A DNA stretch of 64,000 nucleotides from Bifidobacterium bifidum ATCC 29521 = JCM 1255 = DSM 20456 (lineage in GTDB: Bacteria > Actinomycetota > Actinomycetes > Actinomycetales > Bifidobacteriaceae): contig NZ_AP012323.1 in the NCBI RefSeq assembly GCF_001025135.1, positions 1,674,001-1,738,000 of the forward strand, read 5' to 3'. Shown piece after piece: positions 27,337 through 38,594 of the stretch; positions within the stretch are counted from its first letter, which is position 1, and each line of letters starts with the position of its first letter. The translations under genes and the position numbers were made by a program. The notes beneath the pieces are model-generated. The model did no database searches. It saw only the letters and a program-made list of their open reading frames with translations, and was not told where the DNA came from.

Positions 27337-27613
27337 GGCCACGGACGATGAGTGCGGCGGGTATTGAGGCTGGGGCTGAGACTGGTTCGGTGCCGGGAAT
27401 TGCGGCTGCGGCCGGTATCCCGGTTGCGGCTGGTACTGAGGCTGAGGCTGATAATGAGGCTGGACCGTCATTGGTGTGCCATTTTGAACTGCCGGACCGG
27501 TCTGGGCAGCCGGGCCAGACACCGGTACGGCATTCTCGACCTTGGTTCCACATTTCGCGCAGAATTTAGCGCCTGCTTCAAGTGCACTGCCCACAGTGCA
27601 TGCAGAACTTCAT
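27337..27613 (-). pseudogene. zinc-ribbon protein remnant with Gln/Pro/Tyr repeats
   Basis: An ATG at 27613 starts MKFCMHCG. An extra G then shifts the frame before SALEAGAKFCAKCGTKVENAV, so the two CxxC knuckles of a zinc ribbon are in different frames. A repetitive linker of QPQ/YQP words follows, and the frame then runs into the antisense of tesB at about 27337. Intact relatives have membrane helices after such a linker. None is left. Confidence 0.7.
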
Positions 27614-27820
27614 GCTTTTCCCTCTCGGATACGGCCCATCACAGAATGTGCGTTCCGATCAGCGGAACCGCGGATTCCATGCTCTCTCCATGGCGATCCT
27701 ATTCCTGCACCTGCGAAACCCCCGTTTATCGCGGACGGGGGTGTTCACCTATTGAAGGGGCACGGAGATTGCCGGTGATCAGAGTGCGGGATCCGTGGTC
27801 CTGATTGGCACCGGACCACC

Positions 27821-27855
27821 CTCAGCCGCTACGCGGCACCTCCCGCCAGCGGGAA
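27821..27855. repeat. intergenic palindromic repeat, second copy
   Basis: CTCAGCCGCTACGCGGC followed by ACCTCCCGCCAGCGGGA is the inverse of the unit at 22588-22620. A more divergent relative with the same two-palindrome layout lies before the fol genes at about 29950-29990. The DUF3180 gene ends just beside it. Confidence 0.7.
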
Positions 27856-27860
27856 GGGGC

Positions 27861-28400
27861 TTAGTGGCGGGTTTTGGCGGTGGCGGAGGCGATGCCGCGG
27901 CGGCGTTTGGCGGCCTTCATCTTGGGGTTCTCCGGGCCCTCCATGGGCGGCAGCTGGCACAGCCATTCGCCGACGATACCGATCACCATGTCCGCCAGGC
28001 ATATCACAGCGGCGACGGCGCATTGCGTCACGGCCGTCGCATAGTAATCCGCCTCGATATGATCGAGTACCAGCAGAATCTGCCCGACATACCAGCCGGC
28101 CAGCGCAGCGCCGGTCAGCCCCAGCGCCTTCGACAGCATAAGCGTGTACACGGCCTTGGTCGGGTCGAGCGGCTTGAGTCGGGCCCGCTTCTGCGGATCG
28201 GTGGTGGCGTACTGATGCACCTGCAGCGCCATCACCAGCACGACAATGCCCAGCAACAGGAGCACCACGGACACGAACCATGGCGCCCCCAACAACGAAA
28301 GCCCCGAGGACTCACTGACCTGCACAAGCAGACAGCCCGCGATCAGACCGAGCAGCAGCGCGACGACATACTGCCACCATGGGGTGCGACGTATCTTCAT
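27861..28400 (-). CDS. DUF3180 membrane protein
   Basis: The 179-residue protein has four predicted membrane helices (VVALLLGLIAGCLLV, VVLLLLGIVVLVMAL, ALGLTGAALAGWYVGQIL, AVAAVICLADMVIG) and a basic C-terminal tail. This is DUF3180, which in actinobacteria regularly follows the folate genes. The start overlaps the stop of folBK by ATGA, so it is the last gene of that operon. Its role is unknown. Confidence 0.88.
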   Translation of the reverse strand: MKIRRTPWWQYVVALLLGLIAGCLLVQVSESSGLSLLGAPWFVSVVLLLLGIVVLVMALQVHQYATTDPQKRARLKPLDPTKAVYTLMLSKALGLTGAALAGWYVGQILLVLDHIEADYYATAVTQCAVAAVICLADMVIGIVGEWLCQLPPMEGPENPKMKAAKRRRGIASATAKTRH

Positions 28401-29911
28401 TCCGTACTCCCTACGATCCAAGTGTCGGACAGCAGTCCCACACGGTCGGCGTCGGGTGCCATGGCCAGCAGATACGACACCGGGTCGCCGCCGAGCCGCG
28501 CCTGCGGGTCCATGTCCATCCACGGTGCGAGCACCGAAGCATGGGTGCGGGCTGACGGCCACGGCACCCGGCAGTCCGGCTCATCGCAGACCGTTCCCGG
28601 CATATCCACCAGATCGAGGTCGACATCCCCGTTCAACGACTCCTCGACGGAACCGAGCGTGGCAATCAGCGCCTTCGCGTCCATCCGGCACGTCATTTGC
28701 ATGACAGCCGACATGGCATCCGACCCATGCAGATGGCTCACATGATACAGCGGTGAGATGCCCTCGACCTGATCACCGGGAATGCCCTCCAATGCGACAA
28801 TCGCCGTGCGGAACAGGGTTTCGGCCTCGTTACTGCGACTGTCCATCGAGATGACGGCCGTATGTATGGCCGGTTGAACGGTAGCGGTATCGCCGTCGCC
28901 CGGTTTCCGCGCCGAACCGTCGACGGTTCCATCGAATTGCGGTATGTCGGCTGCGCTGCCGGACGGCTGCACCGGGGCATCGTCGGCCATGCCGGTCATC
29001 CAACTGTCGTCGATGCGATGTACGTCCTCGCGGTCACCGGCCTCGTGCAGCAAATCGGCAATCTCTCCCCCGTGCGGGCCCGCGAGCCGGGCGGCCGGAT
29101 CAAGAGCCAGCCACGGTGCCAAAACGAACGCCCGCTGCCACGCACGCGGATGCGGCAAAGTCACATTCGGGTCCTCGCTGACGAGGCCATCGACATCGAT
29201 GATGTCAAGATCCAGTGTGCGCGACGCCCAATGTTGTTCCCGCGTGCGTCCATGAGCAACTTCGATATGCTGCAGGCGGCCAAGCAGACTCGCCGCGTCC
29301 AGCTCGGTCGTGACCTCGATGACAGCGTTGAGAAAATCCGGGGTACCATCCGGCATGCCCCATGCGGCGGTGCGGTACAACGGCGATATCCCAGTCACCT
29401 GTGTGCCTTCAAGGCCGTCGATATCCGCGATCGCGGACCGCATCGACGCCGCGACGTCGCCCTTGTTGCCGCCGAGTGCGATCACGGCGTGGTGCATGGG
29501 CGTGACACGGCCTTCATCAGCTCGACCAGTTTTGCCGTCCGTATTCCGTCCGCTCCGCCATCGCTCGATGGTGACGCTCACGTCGGCGAACGGCACGGTG
29601 ATCGGAGCTTTGGGCTTATGCACGGTGACGGTTACGCCTTGGACTGCGGGATGGTCGGCTATCACGGCGTCAGCGATGAGAGCCGCCAGCCGCTCAATCA
29701 AGTCGACATGCTCGCCTTCGATGACGGATACGATCCGTTTGGCGACGCGCCCGTAATCAACCGTGTCATGCAGGTCATCGCTGGAACCGGCACGTGACAG
29801 GTCGAGATGCAGCACGGCATCGACGATGAAGGGCTGCGCGCGCTGGTGCTCGTAGTCCAGCACGCCGTGCGTGCCCATGCCTTGAACGCCGGTGAGGCGA
29901 ATCGTGTCCAC
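28397..29911 (-). CDS. folBK: FolB-FolK fusion with an extra degenerate HPPK-like domain
   Basis: The 504-residue protein joins dihydroneopterin aldolase (residues about 1-120; LTGVQGMGTHGVLDYE, HVDLIERLAALI, VTVHKPKAPI) to 6-hydroxymethyl-dihydropterin pyrophosphokinase (about 139-310; ALGGNKGDVAASM, RTLDLDIIDVDG, LPHPRAWQRAFVLAPW). A third part (about 349-504) has the same outline (GISPLYHVSHLHG, DVDLDLVDMPG, VPWPSARTHASVLAPW) but lost the GGN and HPR motifs. It catalyses two successive steps of folate synthesis in the cytosol. The start is GTG 29911 behind AAAGGA. Confidence 0.9.
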   Translation of the reverse strand: MDTIRLTGVQGMGTHGVLDYEHQRAQPFIVDAVLHLDLSRAGSSDDLHDTVDYGRVAKRIVSVIEGEHVDLIERLAALIADAVIADHPAVQGVTVTVHKPKAPITVPFADVSVTIERWRSGRNTDGKTGRADEGRVTPMHHAVIALGGNKGDVAASMRSAIADIDGLEGTQVTGISPLYRTAAWGMPDGTPDFLNAVIEVTTELDAASLLGRLQHIEVAHGRTREQHWASRTLDLDIIDVDGLVSEDPNVTLPHPRAWQRAFVLAPWLALDPAARLAGPHGGEIADLLHEAGDREDVHRIDDSWMTGMADDAPVQPSGSAADIPQFDGTVDGSARKPGDGDTATVQPAIHTAVISMDSRSNEAETLFRTAIVALEGIPGDQVEGISPLYHVSHLHGSDAMSAVMQMTCRMDAKALIATLGSVEESLNGDVDLDLVDMPGTVCDEPDCRVPWPSARTHASVLAPWMDMDPQARLGGDPVSYLLAMAPDADRVGLLSDTWIVGSTE

Positions 29912-29993
29912 GGTTGCGTCCTTTCGTTTAGGTTGGTGGTGGGTGACCACCCCAGTCAGCTTCGCCGACGGCCCTCCGGCTGAGGGAGAAGGG

Positions 29994-30866
29994 TTAGTTT
30001 TGGTATTGTCGCCAGAGGGAGCCGATTGTCAGGGCGGCGCGGCTGCGGCGCACGTCATGCACGCGGACCGCCCAGGCGCCGTGTTCCGCGCACAGGGCCG
30101 ACAATGCGGCGGTGGCATTGTCACGGTCGTCCATCGTCGGCTCGCCGATGCCGGCATCGTTCAACGCCGCCGAAACGAACCGCTTTCGGGAGGCTCCGAT
30201 CAGCACCGGATATCCCGACCGCTTGAACAGATCCAGTCCGACGAGCAGCGGCAGATTATGCTCGATACCGGGCTTGGAGAATCCCAGACCAGGGTCGATG
30301 ATGACCCGCTCCGGGGCGACACCGGCCTTGAGCACCGCATCAACCTGAGACATCAGCTCGTCATACACGTCCTTGAGCACGTCGTGTTCGTAGTGCGAGG
30401 TGTCGGCGTCCGGCGCCGCGCCGCCTTTCGACCCGGCCAGCCAGCCACGCCAATGCTGTACGATGTACAGGCAGTCATGGTCGGCCACCACGTGCGGCAG
30501 ATCTCGGTCCAGTCGTCCGCCGGACACGTCGTTGATGATCTGCGCGCCCTCATCCAGCGCGGCCTGCGCCACGGCAGAGCGTGTGGTGTCGATGGAGACG
30601 ACCGCTCCGTGGGCGATCAGCGCCTTCGCGGCACCGGTCACACGGTCGAGCTCGTCCTTCTCGCTGACGCGCTTGGCGCCGGGGCGCGTCGATTCCGCGC
30701 CGATGTCGATGATGTCGGCTCCCGCATGCAGCATGTCGTCGCCGTGGTCTCGGGCCTTGCCCGGATCCAGCCACAGGCCACCATCCGAAAACGAGTCCTC
30801 GGTGATGTTGAGCACACCCATCAGCAGTGTGCAGTCGGTATCATGCAACCGCTGCAGTTCAGTCAT
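29994..30866 (-). CDS. folP: dihydropteroate synthase
   Basis: The 290-residue enzyme condenses hydroxymethyl-dihydropterin pyrophosphate with p-aminobenzoate. It has the family motifs LMGVLNITEDSFSDGG, DIIDIGAESTRPGAK, IINDVSGG, IIDPGLGFSKPGIEHN and the sulfonamide-site region LIGASRKRF. Length is normal. The start at 30866 follows GGAG. It lies 66 bases downstream of folE and 82 bases upstream of folBK on the same strand. Confidence 0.96.
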   Translation of the reverse strand: MTELQRLHDTDCTLLMGVLNITEDSFSDGGLWLDPGKARDHGDDMLHAGADIIDIGAESTRPGAKRVSEKDELDRVTGAAKALIAHGAVVSIDTTRSAVAQAALDEGAQIINDVSGGRLDRDLPHVVADHDCLYIVQHWRGWLAGSKGGAAPDADTSHYEHDVLKDVYDELMSQVDAVLKAGVAPERVIIDPGLGFSKPGIEHNLPLLVGLDLFKRSGYPVLIGASRKRFVSAALNDAGIGEPTMDDRDNATAALSALCAEHGAWAVRVHDVRRSRAALTIGSLWRQYQN

Positions 30867-30931
30867 GAATTCTCCTCTCCGTCAATCGCCGAAACGGCGG
30901 CGATGCCGACCAGTCACGGCGATGAGCCGGA

Positions 30932-31498
30932 TCAGTGCTTGGCCATGATCAGACTCATTGCCTCGGCACGGGTGGCCGGGGTGCGCATCACGCCGCGGAC
31001 CGCCGATGTGATGGTTCGCGACGCGGGCTTGTTCACGCCCCGCATCGCCATGCACATGTGCTCGCATTCGGTCACGACGATGACGCCCTTGGCGTCCGCG
31101 TATTCCATCAGCGCGTCCGCGACCTGCTGGGTGATGCGTTCCTGCACCTGCGGGCGACGCGCGTACAGCTCCACCAGTCGGGCGAGCTTGCTCAATCCGA
31201 CGACCTGCCCGTTGGACGGGATGTAGCCGACATGCGCGACGCCGTGGAACGGCAGCAGATGATGCTCGCACACCGAGAACAGCTCGATGTCGCGCACCAG
31301 CACCATTTCATCGGTCTCGACCGGGAAACGCTTGGACAGCACCTCCTGCGGGCTGCGTCCGAGCCCTGAGAAAATCTCCTCGCAGGCACGTGCGATACGG
31401 TCAGGCGTCTCCAGCAGACCCTCGCGATCGGGATTCTCGCCGATCGAAGTCAGGAACAGCCGTACGGCCTTGCGCACGCCCTCTTCGTCAATCGCCAT
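30932..31498 (-). CDS. folE: GTP cyclohydrolase I
   Basis: The 188-residue enzyme opens GTP to dihydroneopterin triphosphate, the first step of folate synthesis. Zinc ligands are visible in [11 protein letters not shown] and in [34 protein letters not shown] is the conserved core. I chose the ATG at 31498 because GGAGG lies 5 bases upstream. An earlier in-frame codon at 31522 has no such site. Confidence 0.96.
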   Translation of the reverse strand: MAIDEEGVRKAVRLFLTSIGENPDREGLLETPDRIARACEEIFSGLGRSPQEVLSKRFPVETDEMVLVRDIELFSVCEHHLLPFHGVAHVGYIPSNGQVVGLSKLARLVELYARRPQVQERITQQVADALMEYADAKGVIVVTECEHMCMAMRGVNKPASRTITSAVRGVMRTPATRAEAMSLIMAKH

Positions 31499-31562
31499 AT
31501 ATCCTCCAGCTTCCCTCACCACTTATATAGTCGTCATGCCCGCCGAACCGGGGCAGGCACAC

Positions 31563-31632
31563 CGTTTGCCGTCAAACGGCAAACGCCCGTGCGCCCGGCG
31601 AGCCCCTTTGCGGGACAGTCGGGCGCACGGGC
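31563..31632 (-). terminator. double hairpin after ftsH
   Basis: CGTTTGCCGT/ACGGCAAACG (31563-31585) and the 12-bp stem GCCCGTGCGCCC (31585-31596) with GGGCGCACGGGC (31621-31632) follow each other in the ftsH-folE gap. They may stop or attenuate transcription from ftsH into the fol genes. Confidence 0.65.
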
Positions 31633-31638
31633 ACGAAA

Positions 31639-33732
<2,094 letters not shown>

Positions 33733-33738
33733 ACCTGA

Positions 33739-34296
33739 TTATTCTCCTTGATACACTTCGGGCTTCAACACGGCGATGGAGTCAAGATTGCGGAATCGCT
33801 CGTCATAGTCCAGGCCGAACCCGACCACGAACTCATCGGGAATCTCATAGCCGCGATACCGCACGTCGACGTCCACTTCGCGGCGCGACGGCTTCTCCAG
33901 CAGCGCGAATATCTCCACCGACGCCGCGCCGCGGCGCTTGAGTTCCTCGACGAGCCATGCCAAGGTACGCCCTGAATCAACGATATCCTCGACGATAAGA
34001 ATGTGCCGACCGCGGACATCGCAGGACAGGTCCTGCCGTATGGCGATCGTCCCGCTCGATTCGGTGCCCGACCCGTAGCTCGAAAGACTCATGAAATCCA
34101 TCTGCACGGGAATGCTCAGCGCCTGCGAGAACGCGGCGATGGTGTTCACGGCACCCTTGAGCACCGCGACCAGCAGCAGGTCACGCCCCTGATAGTCCTT
34201 GCTTACCTGCGCCGCCACCTCGTGTATCTTGCTTGCGATCTGAGCCTTGGTGATCAGCTCATGGTCGATCTCGTCTTGAACATCAGCGATTTGCAT
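33739..34296 (-). CDS. hpt: hypoxanthine phosphoribosyltransferase
   Basis: The 185-residue purine-salvage enzyme converts hypoxanthine or guanine with PRPP to IMP or GMP. The PRPP-binding motif ILIVEDIVDSGRTL and the C-terminal base-binding VVGFGLDYDERFRNL are intact. The start at 34296 overlaps the end of tilS by 14 bases and has no strong ribosome site, so it probably depends on coupling to tilS translation. An ATG at 34305 is the alternative. Confidence 0.93.
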   Translation of the reverse strand: MQIADVQDEIDHELITKAQIASKIHEVAAQVSKDYQGRDLLLVAVLKGAVNTIAAFSQALSIPVQMDFMSLSSYGSGTESSGTIAIRQDLSCDVRGRHILIVEDIVDSGRTLAWLVEELKRRGAASVEIFALLEKPSRREVDVDVRYRGYEIPDEFVVGFGLDYDERFRNLDSIAVLKPEVYQGE

Positions 34297-35401
34297 GGAG
34301 ACCATCTTGGCACACGCGAATGACGTGTTTCCGACGAAATGCTGAATGACCGCTGGGAAGTGCCACGGCACCCTGACCGTGCCACTGCGAGATCAGCCGG
34401 TCGACGGCGTCGACGTGACGGAACCCGGCCTCGATGCCGACCGCCGCGAGCGCGTGCGCGATCACGCGCAATCTGATCGCCCGCGGCTCCCGCGCCAACG
34501 CTTTCGCGTCGATCCACAACAGCTCGCAGTCTCCGTCGACGCTCCCGCACGAATCCCCGGCGAACGTCACCGCGTGCGCCGCAACCGATTCCGCGATACC
34601 GTCGAGATACGACTTCTCGATGGATGCGAGTTCGGCACCGTCACAGAACCTGCTCACGATATCGCCGCCGGCGAACGCGTTCAGATAGGGAATCAGCGTG
34701 TGGCGGACGCGCGAGCGCAGCGGGAAATCGTCCGGCAACGGTTCGTCCGCAGCCATATGGTCGCCGTTGGTCGGGTCATCCCACCATGTGATCCCGAGGT
34801 CCTCGCAGATGCCGGTCGTGTCCGCGCGGGTCAGACGCAGGAACGGGCGGGCGAACCGCACGCCGTCACGCTCGACGATCCGCGGCATCCCCGCGAGCGA
34901 ATCCAGTCCGGAGGACCGCAACACATCCATCAGCACGGTTTCGGCCTGGTCGTCGCCGGTGTGGGCGAGCAACACGCATTCGGCCGATTCCCGTCGGGCC
35001 GTATCGGCCAGCGCACGGTATCGCGCGTCGCGGGCCGCGGCCTCGACGCCGTGACCGTCCCCCGACACTTCGACCGGCACCACCGCGACCGGGTCGAGCC
35101 CCAGCCCGCAGCATCGCCGTGCCGCCGACTGAGCCACCTCATCCGAATGCTCCTGCAGCCGATGATCGACCACGACGGCCCCGCATCTGATGCCCCACGA
35201 CGCACACACGATGCCGGCCACCGCCGCCAACGCCATCGAATCGCGACCGCCCGAGCAGGCCACCAGCACCAGCGGGGCATCGGGCGCGGGGGTATGATCG
35301 CCGTGCTCGGCGAAGCGCGGATCCTGCCTGGGTAGTCCCAGATCGACCAGCATGGATCGCATCCGGCCGATCGCGGCACGCATCACAGCGGTATATGGCA
35401 T
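34283..35401 (-). CDS. tilS: tRNA(Ile)-lysidine synthase
   Basis: The 372-residue enzyme adds lysine to C34 of the AUA-reading tRNA-Ile, which is needed to decode isoleucine there. The PP-loop is SGGRDS at residues 50-55 (SGGxDS in the family), and the second motif is in HTGDDQAETVLMDVLRSSGL. A long C-terminal region follows. It lies 12 bases downstream of dacB and overlaps hpt. Confidence 0.92.
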   Translation of the reverse strand: MPYTAVMRAAIGRMRSMLVDLGLPRQDPRFAEHGDHTPAPDAPLVLVACSGGRDSMALAAVAGIVCASWGIRCGAVVVDHRLQEHSDEVAQSAARRCCGLGLDPVAVVPVEVSGDGHGVEAAARDARYRALADTARRESAECVLLAHTGDDQAETVLMDVLRSSGLDSLAGMPRIVERDGVRFARPFLRLTRADTTGICEDLGITWWDDPTNGDHMAADEPLPDDFPLRSRVRHTLIPYLNAFAGGDIVSRFCDGAELASIEKSYLDGIAESVAAHAVTFAGDSCGSVDGDCELLWIDAKALAREPRAIRLRVIAHALAAVGIEAGFRHVDAVDRLISQWHGQGAVALPSGHSAFRRKHVIRVCQDGLHANR

Positions 35402-35413
35402 GGGTCGAAACCT

Positions 35414-36877
35414 TTACAGCTTGGCCAGTTTGGCGGCCATCACGTTTATCGCCTCGATGGCCGACCACTGGTTCTCCGGGTCGTTGACGATCACGGCGAA
35501 CGACAGCACGCCGCCCTTGACGCGGGACACGTTGCCGGCGAGCGAGGTCACGGCGTCGAGGCTGCCGGTCTTCACGCGGAACAGGCCGTTGTCCGGGCCG
35601 GTGACGATACGGTTCCTCGCCGTGCCGACCAGGCCGGGGATGGACAGTCCCTCCGCCGCCGCGGTGGCGATGCCGGCGGTGAGATTGCGCTCCTGCATCT
35701 CGATCAGCGTGGTCACGCTGACCTTCGATCCTGGCGTCAGACCGGAACAGTCGGCCATCTGCAGGCCGGACGTGTCGATGCCCTGCTCGGCGAGCGTGTC
35801 GGCGACGGCCTGCGTGTCGGTCTTGATGCTGTTGCCGGCCTGACGCTTGAGCGCCGTCAGACGGCCGAATAGCTGGGCTAGCGTATTGTCGGAATGCCTC
35901 AGCATGAACGCCATGACCTCGTTAAGCGGCGCCGAGCTGACCGAGGCCAGCGCTGAAGTGCCGCTTGGCGCCGCGCCCGCGGTCGGCCCGGACATCACGG
36001 TGATGCCGTTGTCGGCGAGCCGCTTCGCGAAGGTCGTCGCCGCGTCCAGCGCAGGCTGCTGGGACAGCACCGGGTATTGGCTGGAATCGTCGGGATTGGC
36101 CGGCTTGACCATATCGGTCCAGGTGCGTCCGCCGTCGACGGCCATCGTGGAGATCGCCGTATAGTACCGGTGCTCCGCGTTGTTTTCCGTGACGCCAGCC
36201 GGCGTACGATCCTGCCCGAACAGCGAATCGTCGTACAGCAGGTCGACCTGCGTGATGCCGCGCTGCTTCAACGCCTCGGCGGTGCGCTGCGCCAGCGTGC
36301 CCAGCCCGGCACGGCCGTTGATGTGCGAGGGATCGCTCTCCCCGTCCGACAGCAGCATGTCGCCCTCACCCTGCAGCACCACGGTCTTGCGGTTGTCGTC
36401 GCCCTGGATGAGATAGGTCTTGGTGTCGAGCGTGGAGCCCATGTCCAGCGTGGTCGCCGCCGCGAACGCGGTCAGTGTCTTCAGGGTCGATGCGGGCTGG
36501 CGGGGAATCATGGCGTCATGCTCGGCTACGATGTTGCCCTTGCCGTCCGCGATGGCCAGCGAGAAGGATTTGCCCACGCCCTCGCTGGCGGAGAACTCGT
36601 CGAGGATGGTCTTCGCGGCCTGGGCGTCGACGGGCATGGACGCGTCGACGCCGGCGGCGACCGTGCCGCCCGTGAGCGCGTCCTGCGGGTCGGGAATCGC
36701 GACGCTGTCCACTCCCCGCAACGTCAGGATGCCGGGTGCCACGTCATAGATGTCAGCCACGAAATACCCCGCCATCACCGCAACGGCGACGACGGCGGAC
36801 ACCGCGACGGTGACGGTACGCCGCGTCATCGGCAGATGCCGAATCATATGATGTCGGGCCGCAGCCTTTGATGCCAC
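35414..36877 (-). CDS. dacB: D-alanyl-D-alanine carboxypeptidase/endopeptidase (PBP4, S13)
   Basis: The 487-residue exported enzyme trims or cleaves peptidoglycan cross-links. One N-terminal membrane helix (VTVAVSAVVAVAVMAGYF) anchors or exports it. The penicillin-binding motifs are SxxK at Ser130 (ASTLKT), SxN in RHSDNTLAQ and KTG in RVKTGSLDAV. The start is GTG 36877, 7 bases after AAGGAG. It heads the dacB-tilS-hpt-ftsH-fol gene run. Confidence 0.93.
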   Translation of the reverse strand: MASKAAARHHMIRHLPMTRRTVTVAVSAVVAVAVMAGYFVADIYDVAPGILTLRGVDSVAIPDPQDALTGGTVAAGVDASMPVDAQAAKTILDEFSASEGVGKSFSLAIADGKGNIVAEHDAMIPRQPASTLKTLTAFAAATTLDMGSTLDTKTYLIQGDDNRKTVVLQGEGDMLLSDGESDPSHINGRAGLGTLAQRTAEALKQRGITQVDLLYDDSLFGQDRTPAGVTENNAEHRYYTAISTMAVDGGRTWTDMVKPANPDDSSQYPVLSQQPALDAATTFAKRLADNGITVMSGPTAGAAPSGTSALASVSSAPLNEVMAFMLRHSDNTLAQLFGRLTALKRQAGNSIKTDTQAVADTLAEQGIDTSGLQMADCSGLTPGSKVSVTTLIEMQERNLTAGIATAAAEGLSIPGLVGTARNRIVTGPDNGLFRVKTGSLDAVTSLAGNVSRVKGGVLSFAVIVNDPENQWSAIEAINVMAAKLAKL

Positions 36878-36935
36878 GAGCGAACTCCTTAGACAGACGT
36901 TACATCATCGCCGCAAGGGCGCCGCCCGAACCGGC

Positions 36936-38594
36936 TCAGCGCTGCAGCGACGCGAACGAATCCAACGTCTGGACGACACGGATCGCGCGCGCATCCAACA
37001 GCTTACCGCCAAGCCATGAACCGATGACCATGGCCGCCACGCCATTGGCGAGACCGACCGGCGCCATGACCCATAGCCAACCGCCCATATCGGCCACAAC
37101 GAGCACGATCGCGACGAGAATCGTCGGCAGCATCGGAATCAGACAGCCGAAAAGCTGCACGAACGGGAACAATCCCTGGGCGACGGCACGGCCCTGCGGT
37201 GTGGAGAACGGCTTGTCCATCGACGGCACCGGATACATCAGCGAGCAGTTGGTGATCTCCGCGACGCCGATGCTGCTGAACGAGACACCCAACGCCAGAC
37301 AGATGAACGTCACGCCCAGGAGCAGGCCGTCAGCCGTGCGCCAATCGCCGGTCAACACGAAGCAGGCCAGACCGAGCACCACCATATATATCACGTTGAT
37401 GGACGCGAACACCCGCATGCGGGACCGACGGTCGTCCCAGCCGCGCACGCCGGCCAGCACCTCCATCGTGAAACCGCGGCCGTCGTATGCCAGGCCGTTG
37501 CCCTCGGTCATCTGCATCATCCATCCGCCCCAGATCAGACCCTGCCAGATCACGATCGTGATGCCACGCGACTGGAGCGCGAACAACGCCACGAACAGGA
37601 CGGGCATCACGAACAGCAGGATCTGACGCGGGTCGCGGCGCAGATACGTCAGCAGACGGGCGGACATCGCGCCGGACGTGCTGTCCGGCATCCAGCCGAA
37701 CGCGCCGATGCCGCGGACCTTCGCGGCACGCTCGGGCGCACCCGCGGTCACGCGGTCATGACGCAGGCACCAGACACAGCCGACGAAGCACACCACCCAC
37801 GTGACGGCCAGGATCGCCAGACGCGCCACGAACAGGAGCGGGTTACCGGTCAATAGGTCGTACGGCAACTGGAACGCGGCTCCGAACGGGGTCCAGCTCA
37901 GAGCGTCGGCCACGCTCAGATCCGTCAATGACGGAAAATCATACAGACTGCCGGAATCGGCGGGGTTGTCGATGATGTTCGGCAGCTGGCACAGCACAAT
38001 GAACACGATCATCGCGATGAGGTAGAACGCGTTCTTGCCACGTTTCGAGCGCACCAGCGTCGTCGATGCCGAAATGACCAGCTTGGCCAGCGACATCATC
38101 GTGATGATGGCCAGCGGGGCGGCGATGAGCTGCATGACGACCATGCCCACACTCATCCACCGGTATGCGAGGGACCACAGCATCAGCGCCAGCGTGCCAC
38201 AGATCGCAGGCAGACCGCTCAGGCCGCCGAGCAGCATGCCGAGCTGCAGTTTCCGGTCGGGAATGCCGTACAGCGCGAACCGGTGCGGAGCCATGGTCGA
38301 GCCGTCGCCGACGAGCATCAACTGAATGAACAGGATGATGAAGCCGGCGAACGTCGACCCGTACATCACCGCGACGTGCAGCACCCCGTACATCCACCCC
38401 GCAGGGATGTGATGACCCGCCATATCGAATACGGGGCCGCCGAGGAACCACGCGAGAGCGCCGACTCCCACAAGGGCGCCGATGCCGAATACGATGCCGA
38501 GCACATAGCCGATGGTCTGCCACGTCGACTTGCGCAGGGTGGCAAGGGTGAGCGCCCAGCGCAGACGCACCATGGTCAAAGCGACTTCCATCAT
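36936..38594 (-). CDS. ABC-2-type exporter membrane subunit
   Basis: The 552-residue protein has about 12 hydrophobic helices and no soluble domain, as in large ABC-2-like permeases of actinobacteria. Typical stretches are IGYVLGIVFGIGALVGVGALAWF and ILLFVMPVLFVALFAL. The start (38594) overlaps the stop of the ATPase gene by ATGA, so the two make one exporter. The substrate is unknown. Confidence 0.85.
   Translation of the reverse strand: MMEVALTMVRLRWALTLATLRKSTWQTIGYVLGIVFGIGALVGVGALAWFLGGPVFDMAGHHIPAGWMYGVLHVAVMYGSTFAGFIILFIQLMLVGDGSTMAPHRFALYGIPDRKLQLGMLLGGLSGLPAICGTLALMLWSLAYRWMSVGMVVMQLIAAPLAIITMMSLAKLVISASTTLVRSKRGKNAFYLIAMIVFIVLCQLPNIIDNPADSGSLYDFPSLTDLSVADALSWTPFGAAFQLPYDLLTGNPLLFVARLAILAVTWVVCFVGCVWCLRHDRVTAGAPERAAKVRGIGAFGWMPDSTSGAMSARLLTYLRRDPRQILLFVMPVLFVALFALQSRGITIVIWQGLIWGGWMMQMTEGNGLAYDGRGFTMEVLAGVRGWDDRRSRMRVFASINVIYMVVLGLACFVLTGDWRTADGLLLGVTFICLALGVSFSSIGVAEITNCSLMYPVPSMDKPFSTPQGRAVAQGLFPFVQLFGCLIPMLPTILVAIVLVVADMGGWLWVMAPVGLANGVAAMVIGSWLGGKLLDARAIRVVQTLDSFASLQR

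Noticed and set aside
31563..31632. Riboswitch (for example THF-type) before folE
   Set aside because: Only two simple hairpins are visible, they lie next to the ftsH stop, and no conserved riboswitch core can be seen.
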